Shown here: positions 1 through 9,377 of the stretch, in pieces
Numbering within the stretch: the first letter of the stretch is position 1
How the letters are laid out: every line of letters begins with the position of its first letter
Source of the DNA: Pseudomonadota bacterium
Lineage (GTDB): Bacteria; Pseudomonadota; Alphaproteobacteria; SHVZ01
Direction of reading: 5' to 3'
DNA length: 45,926 bases
Assembly (NCBI GenBank): GCA_016195085.1
Contig: JACQAG010000010.1
Location: 1 to 45,926 of the forward strand
Made by a program: the position numbers and the translations under genes
Notes under the pieces: model-generated
The model's input: only the letters and a program-made list of their open reading frames with translations
Database searches by the model: none
Told to the model about the DNA's origin: nothing

Positions 1-146
1 CTATCGCGGCCTTCGTCGCAAGGCTCCAGCCCGACGGGTTGCCCCGCCAAGCCGCTTGCCAGCTACCAGATCGAACCGACTACTGTCCGGGTGGTACCTT
101 CCTCCACTGGTGATCCGCGCCCTCGGGGCGCACTGAGAAATGCGGG
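1..146. other. No recognisable gene at left edge
   Basis: Reading frame 1 of the plus strand is open from base 1 to a TAG at 148-150, so this could be the 3' end of a gene that begins outside the window and converges on the response regulator. The 49 residues it would encode match no family I know. I looked for tRNA, SRP RNA, tmRNA and RNase P hallmarks here and found none. Confidence 0.3.
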
Positions 147-683
147 CTAGGTATCCTCGTCGTCCTTCGCCGCCTCCCCGCCTTCGGCCTCCGGCTTGCG
201 CCGGTCGGGACCCTCGAAGGGCAGAGTCCGGCGCCGACGATCCGGGCCGAAATACTCCTTGGTCCTGACGAAGTGGCGCGGGCTCTCGATGAGCGCGGTG
301 AGCCGGGAGAATAGCTGCTGGGCGGAGACCGGCTTCACCATGAAATCGTTGATGCCGGCATCCCTGGCGGCGATCACCCGCTCCTTGTCGGTGTGGCCGG
401 TGATCATGATGATCGGCACATAGGGATCGTGGCTCGCCGGCGCCATGCGGATGTGCCGGGCGAGCTGTAGCCCATCCACCGGCTGCATGTTCCAGTCGGT
501 GATCACCAAGTCGATGTCGTTGGCCTCGAGCTTCTCCAGCGCATGGCCGCCCTCGGTCGCTTCGATGACGGTGCCGACGCCGAGCGCCTTGAGGATGGTG
601 CGGATGAGCGAGCGCATGTGCTGGTTGTCGTCGACGACCAGCACCGTCAGCTGCCCGAATCGATAGCCAGCCGCCCCTGTCAC
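147..683 (-). CDS. Single-domain response regulator with charged tail
   Basis: This is a CheY-type receiver protein of about 178 residues. The REC domain is complete: the acidic pair in VLVVDDN, the phospho-acceptor Asp in VITDWNM, the switch Thr in IMITGH and the conserved Lys in FMVKPVS. After the receiver there is a short tail with two GPDRRR/GPDRRK repeats and an acidic end. The GPDRR repeat is common in alphaproteobacterial single-domain regulators, and no DNA-binding output domain is present. It should therefore act by protein-protein contact in a phosphorelay. I chose a GTG start at 683 because GAGG lies just upstream. A TTG at 701 is the alternative and has no ribosome-binding site. 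No partner kinase is adjacent. Confidence 0.88.
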   Translation of the reverse strand: MTGAAGYRFGQLTVLVVDDNQHMRSLIRTILKALGVGTVIEATEGGHALEKLEANDIDLVITDWNMQPVDGLQLARHIRMAPASHDPYVPIIMITGHTDKERVIAARDAGINDFMVKPVSAQQLFSRLTALIESPRHFVRTKEYFGPDRRRRTLPFEGPDRRKPEAEGGEAAKDDEDT

Positions 684-739
684 GCTGCCTCGGCCCCCCA
701 AGCCGAGAGTCAGTCTAGCGGATTCGGCCCGACCAGTGA

Positions 740-1273
740 CTACAGCGGCGTGGCGAGATTCTGCAGCATGCGCAACAGAATGTTCTTGTCGTCGCCGCGG
801 AGCCGCTTGACCATGCGTCGATTCTGGAGAGCGACGCGCCTCGACATGACCGCAAGCAGCTTGCGGCCCTCCGGCGTGAGGAAGATGGCCCGAGAGCGGC
901 GGTCGACCGTCGAGGCAAGACGGAGCACGAGCCGGCGGCGCTCCAGCTCATCGATGATGAGGACCATGCGCGGCGTGTCGGCGCCGAGCGCGCCGGCCAG
1001 CGCCGTTTGGCTGAGGCCCGGATTGGCGGCGGCCAACCGCATGACGGCGAACTGGGTCGCGGTCACGCCGAGATCCTGGGCCAGCTCGTTGTAGTCCTGG
1101 AACACGGCGATCTGCGCCCGCCTTATCACGTAGCCGATGATCCCTTCGAGGCCGCTCGTGTCGATCGGACGCGCGCCCTTGTCGGCGGGCGCGGTCAGCA
1201 CCCGTGCGGCGCCGCGCCCGCGCTTGGGCACTTTCGTCGGTGGCGTCGGCGCTTTCGCGGTCTTGCGGGACAT
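740..1273 (-). CDS. MarR-family regulator, CouR-like candidate
   Basis: A 177-residue winged-helix repressor of the MarR family. A basic N-terminal tail (about residues 1-35) precedes the dimerisation helix. The wHTH follows, with the recognition region around LSQTALAGALGADTPR and the wing at RLASTVDRRSRAIFLTPEG. The start is the ATG at 1273 (MSRKTAK); a longer open frame to 1441 would run through a likely operator and is not preferred. The gene lies downstream of a CouP-like binding-protein gene and near a divergent feruloyl-CoA synthase operon. In the known CouR systems a MarR repressor is released by hydroxycinnamoyl-CoA. A similar palindrome precedes both this gene and the catabolic operon, supporting autoregulation and local control. 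The effector is inferred from the neighbours. Confidence 0.85.
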   Translation of the reverse strand: MSRKTAKAPTPPTKVPKRGRGAARVLTAPADKGARPIDTSGLEGIIGYVIRRAQIAVFQDYNELAQDLGVTATQFAVMRLAAANPGLSQTALAGALGADTPRMVLIIDELERRRLVLRLASTVDRRSRAIFLTPEGRKLLAVMSRRVALQNRRMVKRLRGDDKNILLRMLQNLATPL

Positions 1274-1340
1274 CCCGGCTCCGGTCACGCGCGGGCTGCA
1301 TCGCCCGCGTGTCGTCGGCCAAGATCGTTGTCCGCAAATA

Positions 1341-1359
1341 TGATTGTCAACGACAATCG
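1341..1359. promoter_or_regulatory. Putative MarR operator, site 1
   Basis: A perfect inverted repeat, GATTGTC-AAC-GACAATC (1342-1358), lies 69 bases upstream of the marR start. The surrounding 19 bases match the site at 2820-2838 at 15 of 19 positions. Size and symmetry suit a MarR dimer. Autorepression is inferred. Confidence 0.6.
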
Positions 1360-1385
1360 CCGCGGGATCGGCGCACGACGCAGCC

Positions 1386-2612
1386 TCAGCGGACGAGCGG
1401 GCAACCGCCCTCCTTGAGCGGCCGGAAGGCCTTGTCGGCATCGATGGTGGCGACGGCCTTGAAGTAGTCCCACGTCGCCTTCGACTCCGCCGGGCTCTTT
1501 ACCTGCATCAGATACATCGGATGCATCTTGCGGCCGTCCTCACGGATGCTGCCCTTGCCGAACAAGGGATCGTCGGTCGCCATCGCCTTCATCCGGGCGA
1601 CGACCGCCCTGCCGTCCGCGGCGGCGCCCAGAGCGTCGACCGCCTTCAGGTAATGCAGCACGCCAGCGTATACGCCGGCATGCATGTCGTTCGGCATCCA
1701 CTTCTTGGCGTGGCGCTCCTGGAAGCGCCGCGACCACGCCCGCGTGCCGTCGTTCATATCCCAATAGAACGGAAATACCGTCAACAGACCCTGCACCGGC
1801 TCCAGACCCAGGGCCGGCACATTGTGCAGGCCGAAAATCAGCGCCGCCAGCTTCTGCTTCTTGCCCATGCCGAACTCGGCCGCCTGCTTCAAGGAATTGG
1901 TTGTGTCGCCGCCGGCATTGGCGAAGCCGACGATATCGGCACCCGAGGCCTGAGCCTGCAGAAGGAACGAGCTGAAATCGCTGACGCCGATCGGATGGCG
2001 GACCGCACCCGCCACGCTGCCGCCGCTGCTGACCACCTCGTCGCTTGCCTGCTTCTCGAGATCATGCCCGAAAGCATAATCCGCGGTCAGGAAATACCAG
2101 CGCTTGCCGCCCTGGCCAATGATCGCGCGGGCGACCGAATGGCCGTAGGACCACGTGTCGTAGGTCCAATGCACGGTGTTGGGCGAACACTGCGCCCCGG
2201 TCAGAAGCGCCGTGCCCGCGCCGGAGCCGATCATGACCTTGTTCTTGTCCTTGACGATGTCGCCGACGGCAAGTGCGACGGCCGAATTCGGCAGATCGAC
2301 GATCACGTCGACCCCTTCCTCATCGATCCAGCGCCGGGCGATGGCGGCACCCACATCGGTCTTGTTCTGGTGGTCGGCGAACACCACCTCGACCTTGCGG
2401 CCCGCCGCCTTGCCGCCGCGGTCCTCGACCGCCATCTGGGCCGCCTGCACCGATCCCGGGCCCTGAAAGTCCGCATAGGGACCGGACATGTCGTTGAGCA
2501 CACCGATGCGGATCGGCCGCTCTTGCCCCCTCAAGGCGGACGGAAGGGCGAGCGTGCCTGCGGCCGCAAGCACCATCATCGGCAGAAAGACGGCGCGCAA
2601 GGACAAGGTCAT
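1386..2612 (-). CDS. LivK/CouP-like ABC substrate-binding protein
   Basis: A 408-residue periplasmic binding protein of the branched-chain amino acid/aromatic type (Peripla_BP_6). An N-terminal signal peptide with a hydrophobic core (FLPMMVLAAAGTLAL) is followed by the family opening RIGVLNDMSGPYADFQG. Later hallmarks include DLPNSAVALAV, FLTADYAFGHDLE and MHAGVYAGVLHYL. Proteins of this group bind amino acids or aromatic acids; CouP of Rhodopseudomonas binds phenylpropanoids. The divergent feruloyl-CoA synthase operon suggests a hydroxycinnamate ligand here. No LivHMGF permease or ATPase genes are in the window, so partners must be encoded elsewhere. The gene runs toward marR, and its promoter lies in the same intergenic region (2613-2849) as operator site 2. 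Confidence 0.88.
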   Translation of the reverse strand: MTLSLRAVFLPMMVLAAAGTLALPSALRGQERPIRIGVLNDMSGPYADFQGPGSVQAAQMAVEDRGGKAAGRKVEVVFADHQNKTDVGAAIARRWIDEEGVDVIVDLPNSAVALAVGDIVKDKNKVMIGSGAGTALLTGAQCSPNTVHWTYDTWSYGHSVARAIIGQGGKRWYFLTADYAFGHDLEKQASDEVVSSGGSVAGAVRHPIGVSDFSSFLLQAQASGADIVGFANAGGDTTNSLKQAAEFGMGKKQKLAALIFGLHNVPALGLEPVQGLLTVFPFYWDMNDGTRAWSRRFQERHAKKWMPNDMHAGVYAGVLHYLKAVDALGAAADGRAVVARMKAMATDDPLFGKGSIREDGRKMHPMYLMQVKSPAESKATWDYFKAVATIDADKAFRPLKEGGCPLVR

Positions 2613-2819
2613 GATGACGCCTCCTTAATTTGCCCGGTCGTTCGGCGGACCAACGTGAATGACTTCGATTGGCGCGCGTGCGCCGTCGCCGCTGCTGAGG
2701 GAGCGCGCAACATACGAGCGGAGGCCGGCGGAACCAGTCCGTGCAAGACCCCTCCCAGAGCTGCCGAATTTGCGTTCGGCTTAGCGATTGCTTGATGAAA
2801 ATGTGTATCGAAGGAATTA

Positions 2820-2838
2820 TTATTGTCAATAACTATCG
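2820..2838. promoter_or_regulatory. Putative MarR operator, site 2
   Basis: The inverted repeat TTATTGTCAATAA (2820-2832) is embedded in a 19-base stretch that matches site 1 at 15 of 19 positions, with the shared core ATTGTCAA and right flank ATCG. It ends where the GAGG ribosome-binding site (2838-2841) of the amidohydrolase gene begins. Bound repressor would sit on the promoter and leader of the catabolic operon, and could also affect the divergent binding-protein gene. Confidence 0.6.
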
Positions 2839-2849
2839 AGGATGCCGCA

Positions 2850-3746
2850 ATGGCGAAATACGTGCCTCGGCTCGATCTGGCGGCGCTCGTCGCCATCGAC
2901 GTCCACACCCACGCCGAGACCTCCAGCCGTCAGCCGCGGGACCCCTGCTCGATCATCTTTGATGAGGCGATGGCGAAGTATTTCCGCGAGACGGCGCGGC
3001 CGACCATTCCTGAGGTCGCCCGGTACTATCGCCAGCGCAAGATGGCGGCGGTGATCTTCCCGGTCGATACGGAAGCCGAGATGGGCCATTGGCGCATCGC
3101 CAATGAGGAAGTGGCGGAGCTGGCTTCCGAGCACAGCGACGCCTTGATCCCGTTCGCCAGCATCGACCCTGCCAAGGGCAAGATGGGTGTCCGCGAAGCC
3201 CGGCGCCTCATCGAGGAGTATGGCGTTCGGGGATTCAAGTTCCATCCCTCGGCCCAGGGCTTCTACCCCAACGATCGCAAGGCCTATGGACTCTACGAGG
3301 TGATCGCCGGAGCGGGCCTGCCGGCGCTGTTCCACACCGGGCAGACCGGTGTCGGCGCCAACATGCCGGGCGGCGGCGGGATCCGGCTCAAATATTCCAA
3401 CCCGATCTACCTCGATGATGTCGCCGTCGATTTTCCGAGCCTGACCATCATTCTGGCCCACCCTTCCTTTCCTTGGCAGGATGAGGCGTTGGCGGTCGCC
3501 ACCCACAAACCGCAGGTCCACATCGACCTTTCCGGCTGGTCGCCCAAATACTTCCCGGCCAACCTCGTGCAGTACGCCAACACGCTCTTGAAGCACAAAG
3601 TGCTGTTCGGCTCGGACTTTCCCGTGTTCACGCCGGACCGCTGGCTCGCGGATTTCGCCACGGTCAATATCAAGCCCGAGGTCAGGCCGTTGATCCTCAA
3701 GGAGAATGCGATAAAGCTGCTGAAGCTCGGCGACACCGAAGTCTGA
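2850..3746 (+). CDS. Amidohydrolase-2 protein, CouO-like beta-ketoacyl-CoA hydrolase
   Basis: A 298-residue TIM-barrel metal-dependent hydrolase. The HxH metal motif is in IDVHTHAE near the N terminus. Further hallmarks are RGFKFHPSAQGF, ALFHTGQTG, IILAHPSFPWQDE (metal His) and the terminal Asp in LFGSDFPV. In hydroxycinnamate-degrading bacteria (CouO of Rhodococcus) such proteins hydrolyse 4-hydroxyphenyl-beta-ketoacyl-CoA to a hydroxybenzoate and acetyl-CoA. The neighbouring feruloyl-CoA synthase and hydratase/dehydrogenase supply exactly that substrate. I chose ATG 2850, preceded by GAGG at 2838-2841; a TTG at 2823 is in frame but lies inside the operator. It is first gene of a three-gene operon. 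Family is certain, specificity is inferred. Confidence 0.85.
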   Translation: MAKYVPRLDLAALVAIDVHTHAETSSRQPRDPCSIIFDEAMAKYFRETARPTIPEVARYYRQRKMAAVIFPVDTEAEMGHWRIANEEVAELASEHSDALIPFASIDPAKGKMGVREARRLIEEYGVRGFKFHPSAQGFYPNDRKAYGLYEVIAGAGLPALFHTGQTGVGANMPGGGGIRLKYSNPIYLDDVAVDFPSLTIILAHPSFPWQDEALAVATHKPQVHIDLSGWSPKYFPANLVQYANTLLKHKVLFGSDFPVFTPDRWLADFATVNIKPEVRPLILKENAIKLLKLGDTEV

Positions 3747-3787
3747 GAAACAAGGCAGGCAGAGAAGCCGGCCGGGAGGAAGCATCG

Positions 3788-5656
3788 ATGACGACCATGG
3801 CCGAAAGCCGGCGGCGGCAGAGCCGGCTCCGCTTCGCCGAGCCCGCCGTCCACCGGGAGAGCCGAGGCGACGGCAGCGTGATCCTTCGCTCGCCCTACAT
3901 GCTCAATCCGCCGCCCAGATGCCTCGGCACTCTCCTCGAAGGCTGGGCGAGCCGCATCCCCGAGCGGGTATTCCTCGCGGAGCGCGACGAGAACCGGCGG
4001 TGGCGCGAGCTCACCTACGCCGAAGCCTGGGCGGCGGCGCAGGCCATCGGCCAGGCGCTCCTCGATCGCGGCCTCGACGGCGCACGCCCGGTGATGATCC
4101 TCTCCGAAAACAGCATCGAGCACGCGTTGCTGGCTCTGGGTGCCATGCATGTCGGCATCCCCGTGGCGCCGGTCTCGACCGCCTATTCGCGACTCTCCCA
4201 GGATTTCGGCAAGCTTCGCACCATCCATGAGATCGTCGCCCCCGGGCTCATCTACGCCGAAGACGGCGAGCGCCATGGAAATGCGCTGAAGGCGCTTGCC
4301 ATGCACGGCGCCGAGCTCGTGCTCGGGTGCAATGCCGTGCCGGGACTGCCGGCAACGGAGTTCGGTTCGCTGCTCGCGACCAAGCCGGGTCCGGCGGCGG
4401 ATGCGGCGCATCGGGCGCTCGGCCCCGACACGATCGCGAAGATCCTCTTCACCTCCGGTTCGACCGGCGATCCGAAAGGCGTCATCAACACGCAGCGCAT
4501 GCTGTGCGCCAACCAGGAGAGCTATGTCCAACTGTGGCCGTTCCTCGAAGAGCGGCCGCCGGTGCTGTTGGACTGGATGCCGTGGAACCACACCTTCGGC
4601 GGCAACTCCGATTTCAACATGGTGCTCCGGAACGGCGGCACGCTCTACATCGACGACGGCAAGCCGACGCCGACGCTGATCGAGCGTTCCCTTGCCAATC
4701 TCAGGGAGGTGTCGCCGACGATCTATCTGAATGTGCCCCGCGGCTTCGCCATGGTGATCGACCATCTCGAGCGCGAGCCCGAGCTGGCGGAACGGCTCTT
4801 TCAGGAGCTCGACCTCATCTTCTATGCCGGCGCCGCGCTCCCCCAGAGCCTCTGGCAGCGGTTGGAGGCGCTTTCCCTCAAGACAGTCGGGCATCTGGTA
4901 CCCATGGTCTCGGCCTGGGGCACGACGGAGACCGCGCCGATGGCGACCTGCGTCCACTATCCGATGCGCCGCGCCGGCAATATCGGGCTGCCGGCGCCAG
5001 GCACCGAAGTCAAGCTGGCACCGGAGGGCGACAAGCTCGAGATCAGGGTGCGCGGTCCCAACATCACACCGGGCTATTGGAAGCGGCCCGACTTGACCAG
5101 GGCGGCCTTCGACGAAGAGGGCTTCTATCGCCCGGGCGATGCCGTCCGCTTCGCCGATCCGGACGATCCCGTCAAGGGGCTCGTCTTCGACGGACGCATC
5201 GGGGAGAACTTCAAGCTCTCGTCGGGGACCTGGGTGACGGTGGGGGCCCTGCGCGTGGCCGCCATCGCGGCGGCAACACCGCTCATCGAGGACGCGGTGG
5301 TGACCGGACATGACCGGGACGAGATCGGCCTCTTGGTGTTTCCCAGCCTCGCCGGCTGCCGCAGCCTCTCGCCAGAGCTCGGGCCCGAAGCGCCGATCGC
5401 GGTGCTCGTCCGCGCGCCCGCCATCCGCGAGGCGCTCGCCGCCGCGCTCCAGCGCCACAACGCCAATGCCGGCGGCAGCTCCCAGCGCATCACCCGGGTG
5501 CTGCTGCTCGATACCCCCGCTTCCATCGACAACAGCGAGATCACCGACAAAGGCTACATCAACCAGCGGGCTGTGCTCATGAACCGCGCGCCTCTTGTCG
5601 AGCGCCTTTACATGGAACCACCCGGGCCAGATGTGATCCTGCCCGAAGCAAACTAG
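3788..5656 (+). CDS. fcs: Feruloyl-CoA synthase
   Basis: A 622-residue acyl-adenylate-forming enzyme that activates ferulate or p-coumarate with ATP and CoA. The AMP-binding P-loop is [12 protein letters not shown], followed directly by the [12 protein letters not shown] stretch typical of proteobacterial feruloyl-CoA synthases. Further signatures are [11 protein letters not shown], the A5-like [23 protein letters not shown] and [14 protein letters not shown]. Length agrees with this group, which is longer than plant 4CL enzymes. GGAGGAAG precedes ATG 3788. The start is 41 bases after the amidohydrolase stop and the next gene begins 10 bases after its stop, so the three are likely one transcript under the upstream MarR site. 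Confidence 0.92.
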   Translation: MTTMAESRRRQSRLRFAEPAVHRESRGDGSVILRSPYMLNPPPRCLGTLLEGWASRIPERVFLAERDENRRWRELTYAEAWAAAQAIGQALLDRGLDGARPVMILSENSIEHALLALGAMHVGIPVAPVSTAYSRLSQDFGKLRTIHEIVAPGLIYAEDGERHGNALKALAMHGAELVLGCNAVPGLPATEFGSLLATKPGPAADAAHRALGPDTIAKILFTSGSTGDPKGVINTQRMLCANQESYVQLWPFLEERPPVLLDWMPWNHTFGGNSDFNMVLRNGGTLYIDDGKPTPTLIERSLANLREVSPTIYLNVPRGFAMVIDHLEREPELAERLFQELDLIFYAGAALPQSLWQRLEALSLKTVGHLVPMVSAWGTTETAPMATCVHYPMRRAGNIGLPAPGTEVKLAPEGDKLEIRVRGPNITPGYWKRPDLTRAAFDEEGFYRPGDAVRFADPDDPVKGLVFDGRIGENFKLSSGTWVTVGALRVAAIAAATPLIEDAVVTGHDRDEIGLLVFPSLAGCRSLSPELGPEAPIAVLVRAPAIREALAAALQRHNANAGGSSQRITRVLLLDTPASIDNSEITDKGYINQRAVLMNRAPLVERLYMEPPGPDVILPEAN

Positions 5657-5666
5657 AGGAACCGCA

Positions 5667-7778
5667 ATGTCTTCCGTAGTCGGCTACGAACGGCGCGACA
5701 GCGTCGGCGTCATCACCATCGATAACCCGCCGGTGAATGCGGTGAGCCGCCCGGTGCGTCAGGGGCTCCTCGACGCGCTGGCGCAGGCGGCCGCCGATGC
5801 CGAGGCCAAATCGATCGTCCTCATCGGCGCCGGCCGGACCTTCATCGCCGGTGCCGACATTCGCGAGTTCGGCAAGCCGATCGAGCCGCCGGGGCTCGAC
5901 ACCGTGATCGCCGCCGTCGAGACGAGCGCCAAGCCGGTGATCGCCGCGATCCACGGCACGGCCTTGGGCGGCGGGCTCGAGATCTGCCTTGGCTGCCACT
6001 ACCGGGTCGCCGTCGCCTCGGCGCAGGTGGGGCTGCCCGAGGTCAAGCTCGGAATCCTCCCCGGGGCCGGCGGCACTCAGCGCCTGCCCCGCCTCATCGG
6101 CGCCAAGGAGGCCCTGGAGATGATCACCACGGGCAAGTTCGTGCGCGCGGCAGAGGCGAAGGCGCTCGGCATCATCGATGCCATCGTCGCGGGCGATCTG
6201 CTCGAGGGCGCGGTCGGCTTCGCCCGCAGCACCAACCCGTCCGATGCGCTCGCGCGCCGCCTCCGCGACCGCGACGACAAGCTCGTCGATGCGCGCGGCA
6301 ACAAGGCGCTGTTCGGCGATTATCGCTCCCAGGTAAAGAAGCGCGCCCGCGGCCAGGAATCGCCGCTCCGCTGCGTCGACGCGGTGGAGGCCGCGGTCAC
6401 GCTCCCGTTCGATGAGGGCTTGAAGCGCGAGCGCGAGATCTTCCTGGAGCTGGTGAGCTCGCCTCAGTCGCGGGCCCTCGTGCATGCCTTCTTCGCCGAG
6501 CGCGAGGCGATGAGCATCCCGGACGTGCCGGCCGACACCGCGACCAGGCCGCTCAAGACCGCGGCCGTCATCGGCGCTGGCACCATGGGCGGCGGCATCG
6601 CCATGTGTTTTGCCAATGCCGGCATTCCCGTGACCTTGGTCGAGACCTCGGCCGAGGCGCTGGAGCGCGGCCTCGGGGTGATCCGCGGCAACTACGCCGC
6701 CACCGTGGCCAAGGGCCGCCTCGAGCAGGCGGCCATGGATAAGCGCATGGGTCTCATCCAGGGCAAGCTCGACCTGGCGGCGATCAGGGATGCGGACATC
6801 GTCGTCGAAGCCGTGTTCGAGAACATGGCCTTGAAGCAGGAGGTCTTCCGCAAGCTCGACGGGATCTGCCGGCCAGGCGCGATCATCGCGACCAACACCT
6901 CCACTCTCGACGTCGATGCCATCGCCCGGGTGACGAAACGGCCAGCGGACGTCATCGGCATGCACTTCTTCAGCCCGGCCAACGTCATGCGCCTCTTGGA
7001 GGTGGTGCGGGGAGCGAAGACGGAGAAGGACGTGCTGGCAACCGCCATGCGGCTCGGCAAGACCCTGGGCAAGGTACCGGTCGCCGTCGGCGTCTGCGAC
7101 GGGTTCGTCGGCAACCGCATGCTGTTTGCCTATTTCCGCGAGGCCGAGTTCCTGCTCGAGGAAGGCGCCTTGCCGGCCCAGGTGGACAAGGCACTCACCG
7201 ACTGGGGTGCCGCCATGGGCCCCTTCACCATGGGCGACATGGCCGGCAACGACGTCATGTGGCGGGTCCGCCAGGAGCGGCGGCTGCGCCTGGCGAACGA
7301 CCGGCGCCTCTCGAGTCTCGTCGACAGGATCGCCGAAGCCGGCCGCTACGGACAGAAGACCAATGCCGGCTGGTATCGCTACGACCCCGGCAGCCGCACG
7401 CCGATCTCGGACCCGGAAGTTGAAAAGATCATCCTCGCGGAGTCTGAGCGTCTCGGCATCCGGCGCAAGACGTTTAGCGACGATGACATCCTGAAGCGCT
7501 GCCTCTATTCGATGATCAACGAGGGGGCGAAGATTCTCGAGGAGGGCATCGCCCAGCGCCCCGGCGACATCGATGTCATCTATCTCACCGGCTACGGCTT
7601 CCCATCCTGGCGCGGCGGCCCGATGTTCCATGCCGACACGATCGGGCTCGATGAGATTCTCACGTTGGTAAAGCGCATGCACGAGAGCCATGGCGCGTGG
7701 TGGCAACCGGCGCCGCTCCTGGAGAAGCTCGTCCGCGAGGGCAAGCGCTTCGCCGATCTCGTGCCGGGAAAGGGTTGA
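5667..7778 (+). CDS. Fused enoyl-CoA hydratase / 3-hydroxyacyl-CoA dehydrogenase
   Basis: A 703-residue bifunctional FadJ/FadB-like protein. The N-terminal crotonase domain (about 1-190) has the oxyanion-hole region [10 protein letters not shown] and both glutamates, in [11 protein letters not shown] and [16 protein letters not shown]. The NAD-binding dehydrogenase domain starts near residue 295 with [13 protein letters not shown]. The catalytic His and Glu are in [17 protein letters not shown], and a C-terminal 3HCDH repeat carries [15 protein letters not shown]. In this operon it probably hydrates hydroxycinnamoyl-CoA and oxidises the beta-hydroxy product, giving the substrate for the CouO-like hydrolase. 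No thiolase is nearby, which fits the hydrolytic route. General fatty-acid oxidation remains possible. A GAGG site precedes ATG 5667. Confidence 0.9.
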   Translation: MSSVVGYERRDSVGVITIDNPPVNAVSRPVRQGLLDALAQAAADAEAKSIVLIGAGRTFIAGADIREFGKPIEPPGLDTVIAAVETSAKPVIAAIHGTALGGGLEICLGCHYRVAVASAQVGLPEVKLGILPGAGGTQRLPRLIGAKEALEMITTGKFVRAAEAKALGIIDAIVAGDLLEGAVGFARSTNPSDALARRLRDRDDKLVDARGNKALFGDYRSQVKKRARGQESPLRCVDAVEAAVTLPFDEGLKREREIFLELVSSPQSRALVHAFFAEREAMSIPDVPADTATRPLKTAAVIGAGTMGGGIAMCFANAGIPVTLVETSAEALERGLGVIRGNYAATVAKGRLEQAAMDKRMGLIQGKLDLAAIRDADIVVEAVFENMALKQEVFRKLDGICRPGAIIATNTSTLDVDAIARVTKRPADVIGMHFFSPANVMRLLEVVRGAKTEKDVLATAMRLGKTLGKVPVAVGVCDGFVGNRMLFAYFREAEFLLEEGALPAQVDKALTDWGAAMGPFTMGDMAGNDVMWRVRQERRLRLANDRRLSSLVDRIAEAGRYGQKTNAGWYRYDPGSRTPISDPEVEKIILAESERLGIRRKTFSDDDILKRCLYSMINEGAKILEEGIAQRPGDIDVIYLTGYGFPSWRGGPMFHADTIGLDEILTLVKRMHESHGAWWQPAPLLEKLVREGKRFADLVPGKG

Positions 7779-7985
7779 GGGAGCGACGACCTAACGAGCG
7801 CACTCCCCACGCCTCTCCCGCGAACGAGTCGCCATCCTTTGGCGCCGACCAAAGCACAGTCGCGCTGCAGTTTGCAGCACCGACGACAACGACACGGATC
7901 CTGGCCACCGGCGATCAGATTGCGTTGCCGCGCTCCCGATTCTAAGCTTTGCTATAGACGGAGGACCAACAGAAGGACGGCAACG

Positions 7986-8228
7986 ATGCCACATGCTCGC
8001 AGCTTGACTTTGATCATCGCCGTCGCTCTCGCGCTCGGCAGCGTATCGGTCGCGGGCGGAGCGCTCGCGCAGACCAAACCCGGCACCACGAAGAGCACGA
8101 CCAAGGAGGCGGCCGCTCCGGGCAAGGAGTGCAAGAATCTGAAGCCGAATACCCAAGAACACAAGGACTGCATCGCCAAGCTGGCGAAGGACAAGAAGCC
8201 GACGACACCAGCAGCCAAAAAGCCTTAA
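7986..8228 (+). CDS. Small secreted PsiF-like Lys/Thr-rich protein
   Basis: An 80-residue protein. Residues 1-29 form a signal peptide with core LIIAVALALGSVSVAGGALA and a likely cleavage site after ALA. The mature part is rich in Lys, Thr and Pro, with two cysteines (GKECKNLKP and HKDCIAKLAKD) spaced like the PsiF/phosphate-starvation repeat. That resemblance is weak and the role is unknown. AAGGA precedes ATG 7986. It converges with the enolase-superfamily gene, 9 bases between the two stop codons. The 207-base gap upstream holds no other gene that I can see. Confidence 0.7.
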   Translation: MPHARSLTLIIAVALALGSVSVAGGALAQTKPGTTKSTTKEAAAPGKECKNLKPNTQEHKDCIAKLAKDKKPTTPAAKKP

Positions 8229-8237
8229 CTCCGGAGC

Positions 8238-9377
8238 TCAGACATAGCCGGTCGAGCCGTCCGGCCTGGTGGGCACCTTGCGCTGCCAATGGACGTAGCC
8301 GTCGCGGGCGAGCACCGCTTCGTCCATTTCCACGCCCCAGCCCGGGCGATCCGGGCGCAATTCGAGATAGCCGTCTTTAGGTAGGTACGGGTCCTTCACA
8401 TAAGGAGCGCCGTCGGGCAGGCGGTATTCGAGGATGCGGAAGTTCGGCTGCGCGGCGGAAAAATGCAGATTGACCGCGGTCGCCAGCGGCCCCATCGGAT
8501 TGTGCGGCGCCACCGTCACGTAGTGAGCTTCCGCGAGAGCGGCGATCTTGCGCATCTCGAGCACGCCGCCGACGGCGCAGATGTCGGGCTGGATGATGTC
8601 GGCGCCCGCGACCGACAACAGATTCAGGAACTCGAAGCGGCCGTAGAGGCATTCGCCGGTGGCGAGGGTGCAGCGGAGCTGCCGCTTCAATTCGCCCCAG
8701 GCTTTGATGTTTTCCGGGCGGATCGGCTCCTCGAAGAACAAGGGATCGTAGGGGGCCAGCGCATTGCCCAGCTGGACCGCCTGGATCGGCTCGAAGATCT
8801 GCGCATGGGCATCGAAGGCGAATTCGTAATCGGCGCGCGTCGTCTCCCGGAGCGCACGGAAATACTCGGCGCTGGTGCGCACCACTTCGCCCCAGCGATT
8901 GGCATGGATGTCGATCCGATAGGGGCTGAGCTTGAAGGCGGTCAGGCCCCACTTGGCGTTGAGCGTATCCGCCTGGTCGCGGGCTTGCGGCGGATCGGGC
9001 GCGGTATAGACTCCGGCATAGACCCGCACGCGCTCGCGCGCATTGCCGCCCAGGAGCATGTAGACCGGCACGCCCAGGGCCTTCGCCGAGATATCCCACA
9101 GGCAATGGTCGATGGCGGAGATCGCGGCCAGACCCAAGGCTCCCGGCGGAAACCGCGATTGCTGCAGGAGGTACAGCATTAGGTATTCGATGCGGCGGGG
9201 ATCCTGGCCGCGGATCAGCTCGAAGAGATAGTCGAGGAGCGGCGGCAGCGCCTTGTCGGGGCCGTGGTTGTAGCACTCGCCCCAGCCGGTCACGCCATCG
9301 TCGGTGTCGATGGCCACCACCACACGCGGGCGATCCTTGTCGTGCGTCATGAATGCCCGCAGCCGCTCGATCCGCAT
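8238..9377 (-). CDS. Enolase-superfamily sugar-acid dehydratase (galactonate-dehydratase-like)
   Basis: A 379-residue mandelate racemase/muconate lactonising enzyme-type protein. The N-terminal capping domain begins MRIERLRAF. The barrel carries the Lys region FKLSPYRID, metal ligands Asp in FAFDAHAQ, Glu in LFFEEPIRP and Glu in ATGECLYGR, then IQPDICAVGG and the catalytic His in VAPHNPMGP. The EEP...GE...QPD...PHNPMGP series is that of galactonate/gluconate dehydratases, which remove water from sugar acids to give 2-keto-3-deoxy acids. The substrate cannot be read from sequence. Start ATG 9377 has GAGGG six bases upstream. In-frame codons continue to 9569 but look non-coding. It appears monocistronic. 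Confidence 0.87.
   Translation of the reverse strand: MRIERLRAFMTHDKDRPRVVVAIDTDDGVTGWGECYNHGPDKALPPLLDYLFELIRGQDPRRIEYLMLYLLQQSRFPPGALGLAAISAIDHCLWDISAKALGVPVYMLLGGNARERVRVYAGVYTAPDPPQARDQADTLNAKWGLTAFKLSPYRIDIHANRWGEVVRTSAEYFRALRETTRADYEFAFDAHAQIFEPIQAVQLGNALAPYDPLFFEEPIRPENIKAWGELKRQLRCTLATGECLYGRFEFLNLLSVAGADIIQPDICAVGGVLEMRKIAALAEAHYVTVAPHNPMGPLATAVNLHFSAAQPNFRILEYRLPDGAPYVKDPYLPKDGYLELRPDRPGWGVEMDEAVLARDGYVHWQRKVPTRPDGSTGYV

Noticed and set aside
1-146. Possible structural RNA at the left edge
   Set aside because: No SRP GGAAGGAAGCAGC core, tRNA cloverleaf, tmRNA or RNase P signature on either strand.
3407-7706. Long open frames of about 680-710 codons on the minus strand opposite fcs and the hydratase/dehydrogenase gene
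   Set aside because: Their translations are rich in Arg, His, Asp and Gly with no domain motifs, and they mirror well-supported genes. Such frames are expected opposite high-GC codons.
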